64,000 bases of DNA from Diphasiastrum complanatum. Taxonomy: Eukaryota > Streptophyta > Lycopodiopsida > Lycopodiales > Lycopodiaceae. Below, piece by piece: positions 31,300 through 42,399 of the stretch. Location: NCBI GenBank assembly GCA_029204225.1, contig CM055094.1, positions 64,194,714-64,258,713 on the forward strand. Direction: 5' to 3'. A program made the position numbers and the translations under genes. How positions within the stretch are numbered: the stretch's first letter is position 1; each line of letters starts with the position of its first letter. Under the pieces are notes generated by a model. The model was not told the DNA's origin. It worked only from the letters and a program-made list of their open reading frames with translations, and did not search any database.

Positions 31300-32573
31300 C
31301 AACTGAGCTATAGGCGTAGTCATGCATAGAGAAAGAGAAGATAGTTTATTCCAAAGTGCACGATAAGTTTTAATTCTTATAGTTCGAACTCTTTATATTC
31401 GATTCTATTCGACCTATCTTTTATACACCTCTTTCCAACACTTCCTTGTATAAGAGACAAGAGGAGACCACAACCTTAAAGACCCCTGGCCAAAGTCAAG
31501 GGGTCTTGCCTTTCAAAAAGAGAATAGAAAATGGCAAAATGGGCAAGTCAACTCTTCACCATCCTTCAAAAGTAAAAAGTCAAGGCGTGGTCCAATGGCA
31601 TGCAAAGGCCCCATGCACACTTAATTGGAAATAAAGGATAGATGATGGAAGCACATGGGCTTAGGCAAGAAGGTCTTTATGGTGTGATTATGAGCTAACC
31701 ACCATTTTGGCTTTATTCCAAGGTGGCAAACCCATCTCCTATATATACTTGGGAGTTCTCATTGAAAGAGAGATCTATAAGAGAGAGGAAGGAAAGTAGA
31801 GAGACATTCTATTGAGATGGTGATTCTACCCTTTGGTATGTGTTTCTAGTTGTTCAAGATGTGTGATGAAGACTTTCTCAGATTAAGAAGTTTGGTCCAA
31901 GTGCTAATGGGAAATTATTTTTCTATATTTCTTAAGAGGTTTTATGAGAGTGAATTTTATGTAAGGTGTGTGAATTAAGAGTCATATGTGATGACTGGAG
32001 AGAGCTTTCACCTTATTTCATCCTTTTTAGCTCATCTACTTTCATTTGAGAGGCTATTGAGGATTGAGTTCTTGAGAAGCTCCTTATCTTTCACCTTTAA
32101 CCTTGAGAACAAGTTTGCAGTATGAAAGAGCTCATGGAAGAGCCATACTACCTTAATGTGTTTTGATTAGGAGAGCTCAACATAAGTCCAACCTCTTCTC
32201 AAGGGAGTTATCATATTTCACATTGGGTCTCAGTCATATAGAGAATTCATTGAAGTTCTTTGCTCCATCATTGGCTCATATGCATCTGTACCCACATTCT
32301 GAGCACATCTTAGTCTACTATCTACAAACACTATTCTGATTTTGACATTCATTGCACTATATATTGTCATTCCGTGGGACATTATGGAGAGAGTTTTTCT
32401 TTATAAGTTGGATATTCACTTGTTGAGAGACCTTTGAGAAGTGAAGCCATGAGAGAGCTTCACCCTTGATGGAACTACAATCTTTACATTTATATTCATG
32501 AAGGAGAGTGCATGTAGTGACGAAAGTTGAAACAGTCGAACATGTCAAAGGATGACATTTAATGTTCCGCCTA
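31300..32573 (+). mobile_element. unassigned repeat-derived region with LTR-like promoter
   Basis: CTATATATAC at about 31738-31747 lies downstream of U3-like sequence and a perfect 9-bp hairpin (AAGACCCCT at 31479-31487 with AGGGGTCTT at 31499-31507). The words GTCATGCATAG and GCACGATAAG near 31320-31370 recur at 37092-37150, which ties this DNA to the retroelement right of 37070. No ends or genes established. Confidence 0.3.
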
Positions 32574-33131
32574 ATATGAAGCTAAAGACTTGCCCTAACT
32601 GCTATGCAAGTAGCTTTTTTGAGAAGTCATAACTGGATGGATGACACCGCATTACGGCTAACTGCCAATTGCAATCTACGACCTGATTAGCTGTCCTACC
32701 GGATCTGCTTGAATTGCTTTAGTATAAATAGCTGATCAATAAAGACTTCTATAGTCTCTAGAAAGTTCTTCAAAGCCCTATGAGAGTATTGCTATTAGCA
32801 CTTACTAGTGGAAGTGCATCAGACAAAGTTTTTCAATTACTCAAAGATAACTTAGAGTAAAGATTTCATCCGCTATTGCTTTGTGCTCTCATCATCTAAT
32901 TTGTACATGCTACTTACTTGAATCAATCTATCTTCTTATTGCATTCAATATCATGTCAGAATGTATGCTTCTCTGTAGTCATTTATAACTGATAAATCTC
33001 TAATTGTTTCGTCTGATCTGTTGAATACTTCAATGTTGCAATATTCTATACATCACTTTGCATTCTAAAATGTTGGCTACGAAATCACTTTATTACTAAA
33101 GATTTCAAATTTAGTTGCTAAAAGATCGAAC
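32574..33131 (+). mobile_element. left direct repeat, probable Copia LTR
   Basis: About 558 bp alignable along its length with 36499-37061, differing by scattered substitutions and small indels. It contains GTATAAATAG (about 32722-32731), a good TATA box, at the same offset in both copies. In the left copy the repeat is followed at once by connecting-region and RT sequence, not by a primer-binding site and gag. A simple intact element is therefore excluded. Confidence 0.65.
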
Positions 33132-34560
33132 GTCGATGAGTTTGCAGCCTATCTTGTTCAAGAGCCAACTATTGTCGAAGAGGCACTTAGTCAGCTTGAT
33201 TCCGATCTTTGGAAGAAAGCTATGGATAAAGAGTATTCATCTCTTATCAAAAAACCAAACATGGACTATTGTCGAATTACCAGCCAGCAGAAACATAGTT
33301 GATTGCAAATGGATATTCAAAATCAAATACAAGGCAGATGAAAGCATCGATAAAAAAAAAGCTCGACTTGTCGCCAGAGGATTTTCTCAAGTACATAATG
33401 TCGACTACACTGAGACTTTCAATCCAATAGTTAAACATTTTTCAATCAGACTTCTATTGTCATTTGATGCTGTAGCATATTTGAAAGTACATCAAATGGA
33501 TGTACATACAACATATCTTAATCGAGTTATCGAAGAAAATATTTACATGATGCAACCCGAAGGTTATAATATCGAAGGCAAACATAATCATGTATGTAAA
33601 CTCCACAGAGCACTTTATGGCTTGAAGCAATCTGCTCAGGCATGGTTTCAAAGGATCAACACTTTTCTTATCGATGACGGCTATAAACCAAGCACTTCAG
33701 ACACTAATGTCTACTTCAAGTCAGTGCAACATTCTTTTGCAGTCCAACAACTACAACACAGTGAAAATAATCAACTTCGCTCACTACCTAGAAGATCAAC
33801 AAGAGAACGCAGATCACCTACAAGGTATATCAACAAGTCTACAGCCTATCTTGTTCAAGAGCTGACTACTGTCGAAGAGGCACTCAGTCAGCACGATTCC
33901 GATCCTTGGAAGGAAGCTATGGATAAAAAGTATTCATCTCTTATCAAGAACCAGACTTGGACTATTGTCGAATTACCTGCCAGCAGAAATGTAGTTGATT
34001 GCAAATGGGTATTCAAAATCAAATACAAGGCATCGAAGAAAAACTCGACTTGTCGCAAGAGGATTTTCTCAGGTACATAATGTCGACTACATTGAGACTT
34101 TCGGTCCAGACATTCTTCAATCAGACTTCTATTGTCATTTGCTACTGAAGCAGATTCGGAAGTACATCAAATGGATGTAGATACAACATATCTTAATGGA
34201 GTTATCGAAGAAAATATTCACATGATGTAACAAACAGAATCATGTATGTAAACTCCACAGAGCACTTTATGGCTTGAAGCAATCTGCTCGAGCATGGTTT
34301 CAAAGGATCAACACTTTTCTTATCGATCACAGGCTATAAACCAAGCACTTCAGATTCTAATGTCTACTTTAAGTCAGTGCAACATTCTTTTATTATTATC
34401 ACTTTGTATGTGGACGACACATTGCTTTTCAGCAACAATGTCGATCTAATAAAAGAAGCTAAGACAATGTTATCTTCCGAATTCGACATGATCCCCGATC
34501 TGGGCAAAGCTCATTATTGTCTAGGTATTCAAATTCAAAGAGATAAAAAATTGAAGTGAA
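33132..34560 (+). pseudogene. tandemly duplicated Copia connecting region plus RT
   Basis: Copy one (about 33132-33745): DEFAAYLVQEPTIVEEALSQ, a frameshift, then DCKWIFKIKYKADESIDKKK, RLVARGFSQVHNVDYTETFN and ALYGLKQSAQAWFQRINTFL. It ends at SVQHSF. The frame then leaps back to PRRSTRERRSPTRYINKSTA and repeats the whole module as copy two (about 33765-34560). Copy two includes NVVDCKWVFKIKYKASK, a frameshift and a stop, then TLYVDDTLLFSNNVDLIKEA. Only copy two reaches YVDD and ILGIQ-type sequence (HYCLGIQIQRDKK). The copies are offset by about 650-690 bp. This looks like a template-switch duplication during reverse transcription or an unequal exchange. Confidence 0.8.
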
Positions 34561-34574
34561 TCTTGAAGACGACA

Positions 34575-36498
34575 CATCCGACTTAAAATGGAAATCAAAG
34601 GATGGTAAAGTTTCACGCTTCTTATTATGAATATATCAGACACTCAGATTGGCCGATATCTGAAGCTCAAACTTTGAAAGAAGTATGGGACGTCCGAAGC
34701 TCACTATATGATGTGAGGTATGTGACTTCCAAGTTGCATCTCAGAAGAAACTTCTTCACACTCAAGATGTCGAATGGTGATTCACTTCAGAATCACGTTA
34801 ACCAGTTTAAGAATGTATTGCAACAGATGGCAGCTGTTGGATTGATTATCAACGATCAAGATACAACCATGACATTGCTTTCAAGCTTGTGTTCTCTGGG
34901 TGATGACCATATCAACACACTCAAATCTAGCTCTTACTAGAGTTATCACTATGTTGCTGCAAGAAGGCAATCGAAGAAGTCAAGACACCTCTTTGACTTC
35001 ATCATTTCATTCTCTATATGTCAACAAAGGCTCAAAATGACAGAAGAAGAAAAGCTCTAAGCAGTCTGCATTAAATCAGAAGCCGACACAAAGTCAAGAG
35101 CAATTATCAAATCCACAGTCGAAGAAGAAGACGTTCTGTAAGTATTGCAAATGCCCTAATCATGAGATCCAAGATTGCAGGGTATTGAAAGCAAAGAATG
35201 TCAACAAGCAACCAGATCAATAGGCGAATGTAGTCGTAGTATCATCTCCATCTCTCGAATTCGACATGGACATAGGAGCGTTTATGGTCAAAGATCAAAA
35301 GGCGGGATTCGATAATTCTTGGTTTTTGGATTTTGGAGCTACTCAACAATCATCGTGAGCATTTTCACTCTTATATACCTTACAATACAAAGAAATTCGT
35401 TCATCTTGGCGACAATAGTACACACACTATCGAAGGTAAAGACATTGTAAGATTGTAGTTCCTGGCATGATCAATTCAAGCTATTATCAAATGTTTTGTA
35501 TGTACCTAAACCCTCTATGAATATGTTATCAGTAAGTAGAATTATTGGCACATTGTTATTCTGACACTAGCCAAGTCTTGAAAACCGTTGTTCTTGTCAA
35601 TAAATCATTACTTTGGCATTATAGATTAGGGCACTTGAATCATACATCTGTGTCGAACATGTCCAGACAATCCTTAGCACTTGATTTCTACTATCCAGCT
35701 AACAAAGTCAACCTCCCTGTCTGACATAGCTGCATCCTTGGAAAACATACTAGGATTTCTTTTAGATTGAGTCATATGCATGCAACAGAAGATGTTCTAG
35801 ATGTTGTTCATTCAGATATATGTGGTCCAATGCAAACTCCGTCGTTGCTTAATGCAAAGTATTTCATTACCTTCATTGACGAATATTCGAGAAGAACAGC
35901 TGTTTATTGTATTAAGTAGAAATCAGAGGCTTTCAAATATTTCGACAATTCAAAGAACGTGCAAAATAGAAACTAGTAAAAGAATTAAAGCACTGAGGTC
36001 CGACAATGGGGGAGAGTACATCTCTACCGAATTCAAGGAGTATTGCCTCAACAATGGCATTGAGTAACAATTTATTACCTCATATTCGCCTCAGTTGAAC
36101 TTGTTGAGAGAGAACAGAACCTTAGTCGAATCGGCTAAGTGTATGTTTGTTAGTGCGACACTTCTGAAATCCTTCTGGGAGAAGCTGTTTCCACTACAGC
36201 TTATATTTAGAACAGATGTCCGACTAAAGGTCTCTCAGACAAAACACCTTATGAAGTTTGGACAGGCTCCAAACCATCATTATCAAACCTACGAGTTTTT
36301 GGATGTATTTAATCAACTTCGCTCATTTCCTAGAAGATCGACAAGAGAACGCAGACCACCTATAAGGTATATCGATGAATTTGCAGCTAATCTTGTTCAC
36401 GAGCCAACTACTGTTGAAGAGACACTTAGTCAGCCTGATTCTGATTTTTGGAAAGAAGCTATGGATAAAGAGTATTCATCTCTTATCAAGAACCACGA
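34575..36498 (+). pseudogene. Copia gag, zinc knuckle, protease, integrase and connecting region placed after RT
   Basis: Gag (34600-34940: EAQTLKEVWDVRSSLYDVRY, VNQFKNVLQQMAAVGLIIND) is followed by a zinc knuckle (CKYCKCPNHEIQDC, about 35140-35180). The protease reads FLDFGATQQSS, with the catalytic Asp-Ser/Thr-Gly as Asp-Phe-Gly. The pre-integrase LWHYRLGHLNHTSVSNM follows. Integrase pieces are VVHSDICGPMQTPSLLNAKY, ALRSDNGGEYISTEFKEY and ENRTLVESAKCMF. Then comes a third copy of the connecting region, PRRSTRERRPPIRYIDEFAA, ending at EYSSLIKN where the right repeat begins. Stops and shifts are frequent. The normal order is gag-PR-INT-RT; here RT stands first. Confidence 0.8.
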
Positions 36499-37061
36499 TA
36501 TAAAGCTAAAGAGTTGCCCTAACTGCTTTGCAAGTAAATTTCTGGGAAGTCCTAACTGGATGGATGACGTGCATTACGACTAACTGCCAATTGCAATCTA
36601 CGACCTGATTAGCTGTCCTACCGGATATGCTTGAACTGCTTTAGTATAAATAGCTGATCATTAAAGACTTTTATAGTCTTTAGAAAGTTTTTCAGAGCTC
36701 TATTAGAGTATTGCTATTAGCGCTTACTGCTTACTAGCAAAAGTGCATCAGACGGAGTTTTTCAGTCACTCAGAGATAGCTTAGAGTACGCAGTTTCATC
36801 CGCTGTTGTTTTTTGCTCTCATCATCTGATTTGTACATGCTACTTACTGAATCAATCTATCTTCTTATTGCGTTCAATATCATGTCAGAATGTATGTTTC
36901 TCTGTAGTCATTTGTAACTGATAAATCTCTTATTGTTGCGTCCGATCTGTTGAATACTTCAACGCTCCAATATTCTATACATCACTTTGCATTCTAAAAT
37001 GTTTGGCTACGAAATCACTTTAGTACTAATGATTTCAAAGTTAGTTGCTAAAAGATTGAAC
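36499..37061 (+). mobile_element. right direct repeat, probable Copia LTR
   Basis: Partner of 32574-33131, with the same TATA box (GTATAAATAG, about 36649). It is preceded directly by connecting-region coding sequence (EYSSLIKN) without a polypurine tract. The RT and RNase H that should separate the connecting region from a 3' LTR are thus absent here. Confidence 0.65.
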
Positions 37062-37440
37062 TTGAATTCTGTCATCATAGCTTTGTTCAATTATTGATAG
37101 GCATAGTCATGCATAGGAAAGAAGGCTCATTCCGCTGCACTCGATAGTTCGTCCATAGGCTTCGAATTATCGAATCACCATTCCTTCTTCCAACAGTTGG
37201 AACTATCGGTGTATCGTTTGGTGCAAATACTAATTGCAAACGATCTGCTTTTGTCAGTAGCACATTACTAGCTCCAACCGCCTAGAAATTTCTGACAACT
37301 TTCGGTTTTCTTTTGGATCAGTCTGAGACTTTTCCAATGCTGTGATCTCTTGTTGCTTATCATGTTCTGATTGAAAGCCCAACCTGTTCTTCGAATTCTC
37401 CCAGAATTCCGTTTCTCGCTAACATCAACCTGCTTCACAC

Positions 37441-37456
37441 CAAAGCTCGGATACCA
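37441..37456 (-). other. primer-binding site of a minus-strand LTR element
   Basis: Minus-strand TGGTATCCGAGCTTTG, one base off the classic TGGTATCAGAGC at position 8, follows a TTTACA LTR end. Its leader (37440-37070) runs leftwards and is cut by the direct repeat at 37061. Confidence 0.6.
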
Positions 37457-37640
37457 TGTAAAGGATCTGAGTAGCAATGATTGTTAGCAAATTAGCATGC
37501 AAATACTCACACAAATTCATTCAAAAGCAGAAAGAGAAAGCACTCCACATCCCAAAAGAACAATGTATTAACTGTATTGCAAAAGAGGAGAGAAAATACA
37601 CACACACACATATATATATATATAGATTCTTTTACAGGGG
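37457..37640 (-). mobile_element. LTR of the minus-strand element, proximal part
   Basis: In minus sense the LTR ends ATCCTTTACA at 37457. A (TA)n run at about 37611-37624 preceded by (CA)n could serve as its TATA element. The distal end was not found. It may extend into the GC-rich hairpin cluster up to about 38250. Confidence 0.4.
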
Positions 37641-38000
37641 TGACACCAACTCAAGGTGCTCGGGGCAGCTCGTGGGAATCAAAGAACGACTTGCTTTAGT
37701 CCAGATTTTTTTGGGACCAAAATATGGTCCTGGAACTCACTTTTTCATGGGCTCTCATTTTTTGCCATGCTCGAGCGGCGTGATCCCGGGCTTGCACCCG
37801 ATTTTTGACGGGGCTTTCTACCCTAGCGTTCCCCGAGATTCTGGGACCAAGTTTTTTGCGAGTCCCGATTTTTAAAGGGCGTGCCACTTGGAGGTCCAGG
37901 GCCGACGAACATGTCGGGACACGTCTTTTGCCGGGGAGTCCAATTTTACTTTTAGTTGGGTGCCTGTGGGTCCCGGAGCCCATTTTTCATGGGCACCTCT
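37641..38000. repeat. cluster of GC-stem, AT-loop mini-hairpins
   Basis: Several short stems with A/T-rich loops lie within 360 bases: GGACCAAAATATGGTCC (37714-37730), CATGG with CCATG (about 37747-37770), CCCG with CGGG around ATTTTTGA (about 37797-37812), and GCCCATTTTTCATGGGC (37978-37994). Words such as CCCGATTTTT and CCCATTTTTC recur. GC content is far above the surroundings. All long open frames here overlap each other on both strands, as expected of a GC-rich repeat rather than a gene. Confidence 0.5.
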
Positions 38001-38379
38001 CACACTCGCGCACAAGCAAGACGGAGCAAAGTGTTTGTGTGTATACATATATGCAAAAGTTGCCATGTTCGGCCAAAAAGTTCTAAGACACATAACAAGC
38101 AAATGCTGGGTACCAAGTCGACAAGAGGCCAGGCAAGACGGGCAGCAGCAGGGAATTCGGGGACCCGGGGCAGCCGGGCAACTACACCATTATCAGTACC
38201 GTGTCCCCAAGAGACGAGGGGCGACCCATTCAACTAAGTGAAAGCCATGATGTCCAGTCACGTGAAAGCATGAGGTAGTCCTTGGTGGAACATGCCAGCC
38301 TTTTAACTAGGATGCTAGCTAGGGCCTATATGCCACATGGAGACCGCTCAATGGCTAGATAGAATGCAACGTGGCTAAA

Positions 38380-39494
38380 TCTTAATGCTTATAAGAATAT
38401 CCAATGGTAGCGAGCATAAAGTCGGTCCATCACTGCGTCCTGGCTCTGCTTCCAATTTTACAGAGAGGCTTTTGGATGCGTCGCTTCTGCTGCTGGAAGC
38501 GCCTCCCTCCTCGTCTTTTTGTTTTGGGAAAGTGAACAACAAGTATCGCTGCCTTGCTTTTTCTTATTCTTTTTGAGCACCCAGCAGTTTTTCGGCCTCT
38601 TTTTGGATTTTAGGGTTTCTATTTTGTTTCTTGGTGAAGGTATTTTGCTGCATCTTTGTCACCCATGTAAGACATTTCTTTCATACCTCTAGTTTTTACA
38701 GATTGATTGCGAGCAGGCTTGGTTTGCCCCTCTCCTTTGCCCTTTCTTTGAATATCTGCTGTTTGAATCAGTACTTGTGTTTTAGGCCTTTGATTTGCAG
38801 AAAAAGCTTGATTTCTTTGATTATGATGCTCAGATGAGGTATTTTCCCTGATCTGGTCAAAGAAGGGCAGATGTGTTCCTGCTGCGGTTTTCCTTGTAGG
38901 TTTACTTCAAGGAGCATTGGTGTTTGTAAGTAGTAAATAGCTGAAATGTCGTTATTGCAAATGCCTTTTGTTTGTTACAATGTTTGTTTGGTGCGTAACT
39001 CTTGTCGCTGCATTATTCTTCATATGTTTCTCTGTCATGGCTATAAGTCCTCATTTGTTAGTTCATCGGATAGTTTCGTTTGCCTGCAGCCATATCTGTC
39101 AATAGTTCCATTTTATTTCTTGGTTGCCATTTTATCCTATTAAGAGTGCTTTTTCTCATTACTCAAGTTACATTAAAATCCTCTTATTCATGCAGTGTCT
39201 ATCAATGTCATGGAAATGAAGCTAGATATTAGTTATCTAAACTAGGGTTTTGGCTTTTGTTTTTATTCCTTCACACTGGACATACTTGTGAGGCTCATAA
39301 ATTGAAACTTTTCTTTTTCTATTCCTGCAATATATATCTCGTGGCAAAAGTAACTCAGCTGTGCAGTCAACTGTTAGGGGCTGTTTTTGATGATTTCTGT
39401 TATTTTAATATTCTTTTATGATTTGTTTGTATGCAGAAACCTGTTACTGCTGTTGGCATCGGCATCCTGTTTCAACTTTGAGCTTTAAGCCAAG
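38380..39494 (+). promoter_or_regulatory. NUP50 promoter, 5' leader and leader intron
   Basis: TTATAAGAATA at about 38388 is a candidate TATA element. The leader could splice from GAAG/GTATTT (exon end 38639) to TGTATGCAG/AAACC (exon start 39437), removing about 800 bp and leaving a 58-base second leader segment before the ATG at 39495. Both splice sites fit plant consensus, and the intron is T-rich before the acceptor. This is prediction from sequence only. Confidence 0.45.
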
Positions 39495-40928
39495 ATGGAT
39501 TCCTCACCAGAGGGTGGTGCGGACAATCTTTCGAAAAAGAGAGCAGCCTTTCGGCAGCTGACTAAAGATGATGATCCGGACGCAGAGGAGGAGAATAAAT
39601 CATTGACAGGGACTGGAAGTTTTAAAAGGGCAAGTGATGAAGTTCTTGCATCTCGGCGCATAGTGAAAGTTCGTCGCACTGCACCTGCGACTTCGGCTCC
39701 TAACCCATTTGCATCCATTTCGCTTGTTCCACCATCGGATCTTACTCTAAAGGCAGAATCACTGCCTGCAGCTATAGGTAGTGGTGAACCATCTGCGGAC
39801 AAAAGCAAGGATGCAACTCATGATGAGGCTGGGAAGGATCGGAATGGGAAGAAAGATCAGTTACCTCAAGAGAACCAGAAATCTCAAGCAAGTGATTCGG
39901 TTGAGGCAGAGGGAAAGGGTGGCATTCTAGGCGAAGGCTCGGAGGAAACAATCACTGGGGAGGTTGAGTCTACACCTACAACTGAAGATGCTGCAAGAAT
40001 TGGGGAAACTGAAGTAGTTCAACCAGGAGAGAATGGTGGAAGTGACCTTGCAGAAAGTAATAGGAAGGCAGAGCTTTCTATTGGAAAGGAAGAAGGCTCG
40101 ACTAACAGTATTTTATCTTTTCAGCAGCATTCTACAGGTATAAATGCCTTTTCTGGCTCTTTTGGAACTGGATTTTCTAAATCTTCTTTCTCATTTGGTG
40201 TTACACCATCACCCTTTTCATCTCCTGTGGGATTTGGCTTGTTTGGATCATCCTCTTCACTTGGTTCAACTCCATTTGGGTCATCACTGTCAACTGAGGG
40301 TGCACTTCCATCGTTTTTTGGCAAAAATAGTGGTAATACTGTGGCACCCTTTCAATCATTTGGCTCACAAGACGAACCTGCTACACCTGCAAACTCTGGT
40401 CAGCAGACACAAGCAACTGTTTCTCTTTCAGAAGTTCCTGTTGAAACAGGGGAAGAGAAGGAGAAGGCGGTATTTGCAGCTGATGCAACGCTTTTCGAGT
40501 TTGTGGACAAGGCATGGAAGGAGCGAGGCAAAGGCGAGCTTAGAGTGAACCTCTCTGAAGATGCTGAGTGTAAAGCAAGGCTTGTCATGCGTTCTAAAGG
40601 CAATCTTCGACTACTGCTGAATGCAAGTCTTTTTCGAGATATGCGTTTAAACAGGATGGACAGCAAGAGCATTACTTTTGCTTGTGCTAATAGTGCCTCT
40701 ACACTGAAGGTTGGTGGTTTGACAACTTATGCATTGAAACTGAAGGATGTATCAGTGTCAGAAAACTTCATAGCAGTTGTCGAGGCTCACAAAGTTTCTT
40801 CGTCAGAAAGAAAGACCCAGGAAAGTCCACCAGGAGCACCCAAGGAGAATGAAGACCTTACTGAGGAGATTCAAAACGCCACGGAAAGACCTGTTGAAGC
40901 TGCTGATGCAAATGAGTCTAGGGTCTGA
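39495..40928 (+). CDS. NUP50: NUP50-type nucleoporin with C-terminal Ran-binding domain
   Basis: Uninterrupted 477-codon frame. The N-terminus has the NUP50 signature (KKRAAFRQLTKDDDPDAEEE, then GSFKRASDEVLASRRIVKVR and NPFASISLV). In this family that region binds importin-alpha and is basic. The middle (about 100-205) is acidic and disordered. Residues about 215-300 hold FG-type repeats (FGTGFSKSSFSFG, FGLFGSSSSLG, PFGSS, FQSFGSQ). A RanBD1 domain occupies about 327-435 (LFEFVDKAWKERGKGELRVN, ARLVMRSKGNLRLLLNASLF). NUP50 works at the nuclear basket of the pore, stimulating importin-alpha/beta cargo release through Ran. The CDS has no intron. The first ATG in good context at 39495 precedes the conserved motif and is accepted. 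This is an apparently intact host gene. An AATGAATACAAT stretch about 130 bp downstream may act in polyadenylation. Confidence 0.92.
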   Translation: MDSSPEGGADNLSKKRAAFRQLTKDDDPDAEEENKSLTGTGSFKRASDEVLASRRIVKVRRTAPATSAPNPFASISLVPPSDLTLKAESLPAAIGSGEPSADKSKDATHDEAGKDRNGKKDQLPQENQKSQASDSVEAEGKGGILGEGSEETITGEVESTPTTEDAARIGETEVVQPGENGGSDLAESNRKAELSIGKEEGSTNSILSFQQHSTGINAFSGSFGTGFSKSSFSFGVTPSPFSSPVGFGLFGSSSSLGSTPFGSSLSTEGALPSFFGKNSGNTVAPFQSFGSQDEPATPANSGQQTQATVSLSEVPVETGEEKEKAVFAADATLFEFVDKAWKERGKGELRVNLSEDAECKARLVMRSKGNLRLLLNASLFRDMRLNRMDSKSITFACANSASTLKVGGLTTYALKLKDVSVSENFIAVVEAHKVSSSERKTQESPPGAPKENEDLTEEIQNATERPVEAADANESRV

Positions 40929-42199
40929 TGGTATCACTTCTTCCCCACAACTCTTGATTTTTAGATGGCTACAAGAAAAAAATTCTGATAGTGACACACA
41001 GAGAGACTAGATATACAGCAGAGAGTCGTATGTAAGTTGATGCCTGTTTTTCAATGAATACAATATTTTTCCAATAGGTGAACTTATTCATTTGGCTGTA
41101 ACATGTAAGCGACAAAGTACATACCTGCAAGCCATAATAGATACAGAGTGGACTTTGCAGGAGCGGCATTTGGACATTTAGCTTATTCCAAGTTTGTTTC
41201 TGTCATGGATTCTGGATCCTATTAATCAAAGTGGCACCTACACCAGGCCATTGACTTCTTAGTTGGATAATCAATCTAACTGATTAAGGGACCCCGCTTC
41301 CATGTTTAGTTTGTGGGCTGTTGGTGCTGGCTGTGGGTTTTGTATGCGCGAGCTAATCACTCAGAATATCACTAATTGAATCTCTGTTAAAAACAGGTTT
41401 CTTTCAGTTACCTTAGTATGTTGTCTAGGTTGCCTGTGTGCTTCATCTCTCTCAAGGTTAGGACTAGATACAGTGCAAGGTACAGTTTAGATGAGTAGAT
41501 GATTATGTAGTTAATACTTTTATGTTACTTGAAAGTTTACAGGCTCACATTCAGATTAAGGCCTTAAGTATCTAGACCATATTGTGAGATTTCAAAACTT
41601 AGAAGCGTTGCTTCAGGAACATCAAGGAGTATGGGCTTTTTGGGTGGAGCTTTTCTTTATTATGAAAAGCAAGAAATGTCTCCACTCACAATTAGTCCTT
41701 ATTAATGTTGTTGAGGTTTTTTGGCTTGAAGTGCTTGACATGCTTCTTAGTTGTAGTTGAAACTCCACTTGAGATACATTCATATGCTTGATTTGAGACA
41801 AGTGTTCTGGCAACGAATTGATGTTAATGTGTAATAATGCAAGAGTGTTGTTCTTATTATTGTATACAATGGGATATTGTTTGTTTCACTTTTAAATATT
41901 TTTTGTATATGAATCATGTCTCCACTGCTTGGCATCTCAAGATCTATGCATCTATATGTATTGTATGACTCAGTAGTCATGTCAAGCATCTCTACATATT
42001 ATATGATGTATTTTGTGTTTTACTAAATGCTTATTTTGTATACTTGTAATTTATAAGATGTACATATGTCATGGGGATATCAATTAAATAGATTGTAATT
42101 TTCTTTGATGCTTTCTTAGCAAGTAGGTTAATTAGGACACATGTTCCACAAAGCGCCTAGAGCTGAATTTACTAGGAGACACTCATGCATATGATAACA
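40929..42199. other. 3' flank of NUP50, no further gene
   Basis: Includes the probable 3' untranslated region up to roughly 41080. The rest is AT-rich without supported coding sequence. Confidence 0.4.
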
Positions 42200-42376
42200 T
42201 GTGGCACCCAAGATTTTTGAATCTTGAAGGGTTTACCCAAGATTTTCCAATTTTGAAGGGTTTCCATGACCTACTAATTGATTATTCACTTGTTGATGAC
42301 TTTTTGTATGCAATTGATGTGTTATTGTTATCTATCATAGTTACAAACTAGATAGGATGATCTACATGTTTTAACA
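42200..42376 (+). mobile_element. short LTR-like terminus with primer-binding site
   Basis: TGTGGCACCC at 42200 could start, and TTTTAACA at 42376 ends, a 177-bp LTR. It is followed directly by TGGTATCAAAAGC (42377-42389), an initiator-tRNA-Met type primer site. The small size would suit a TRIM-like miniature element or a truncated LTR. No second copy was seen downstream. The start is a guess, but the end and primer site are convincing. Confidence 0.4.
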
Positions 42377-42399
42377 TGGTATCAAAAGCTTGAGTAGAT

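Noticed and set aside
37477-38241. Several open frames on both strands
   Set aside because: They overlap one another in a GC-rich hairpin cluster with few stop codons, and none has family resemblance.
40121-40672. Alternative frames inside NUP50
   Set aside because: They are antisense or shifted shadows of the FG-repeat and Ran-binding coding sequence.
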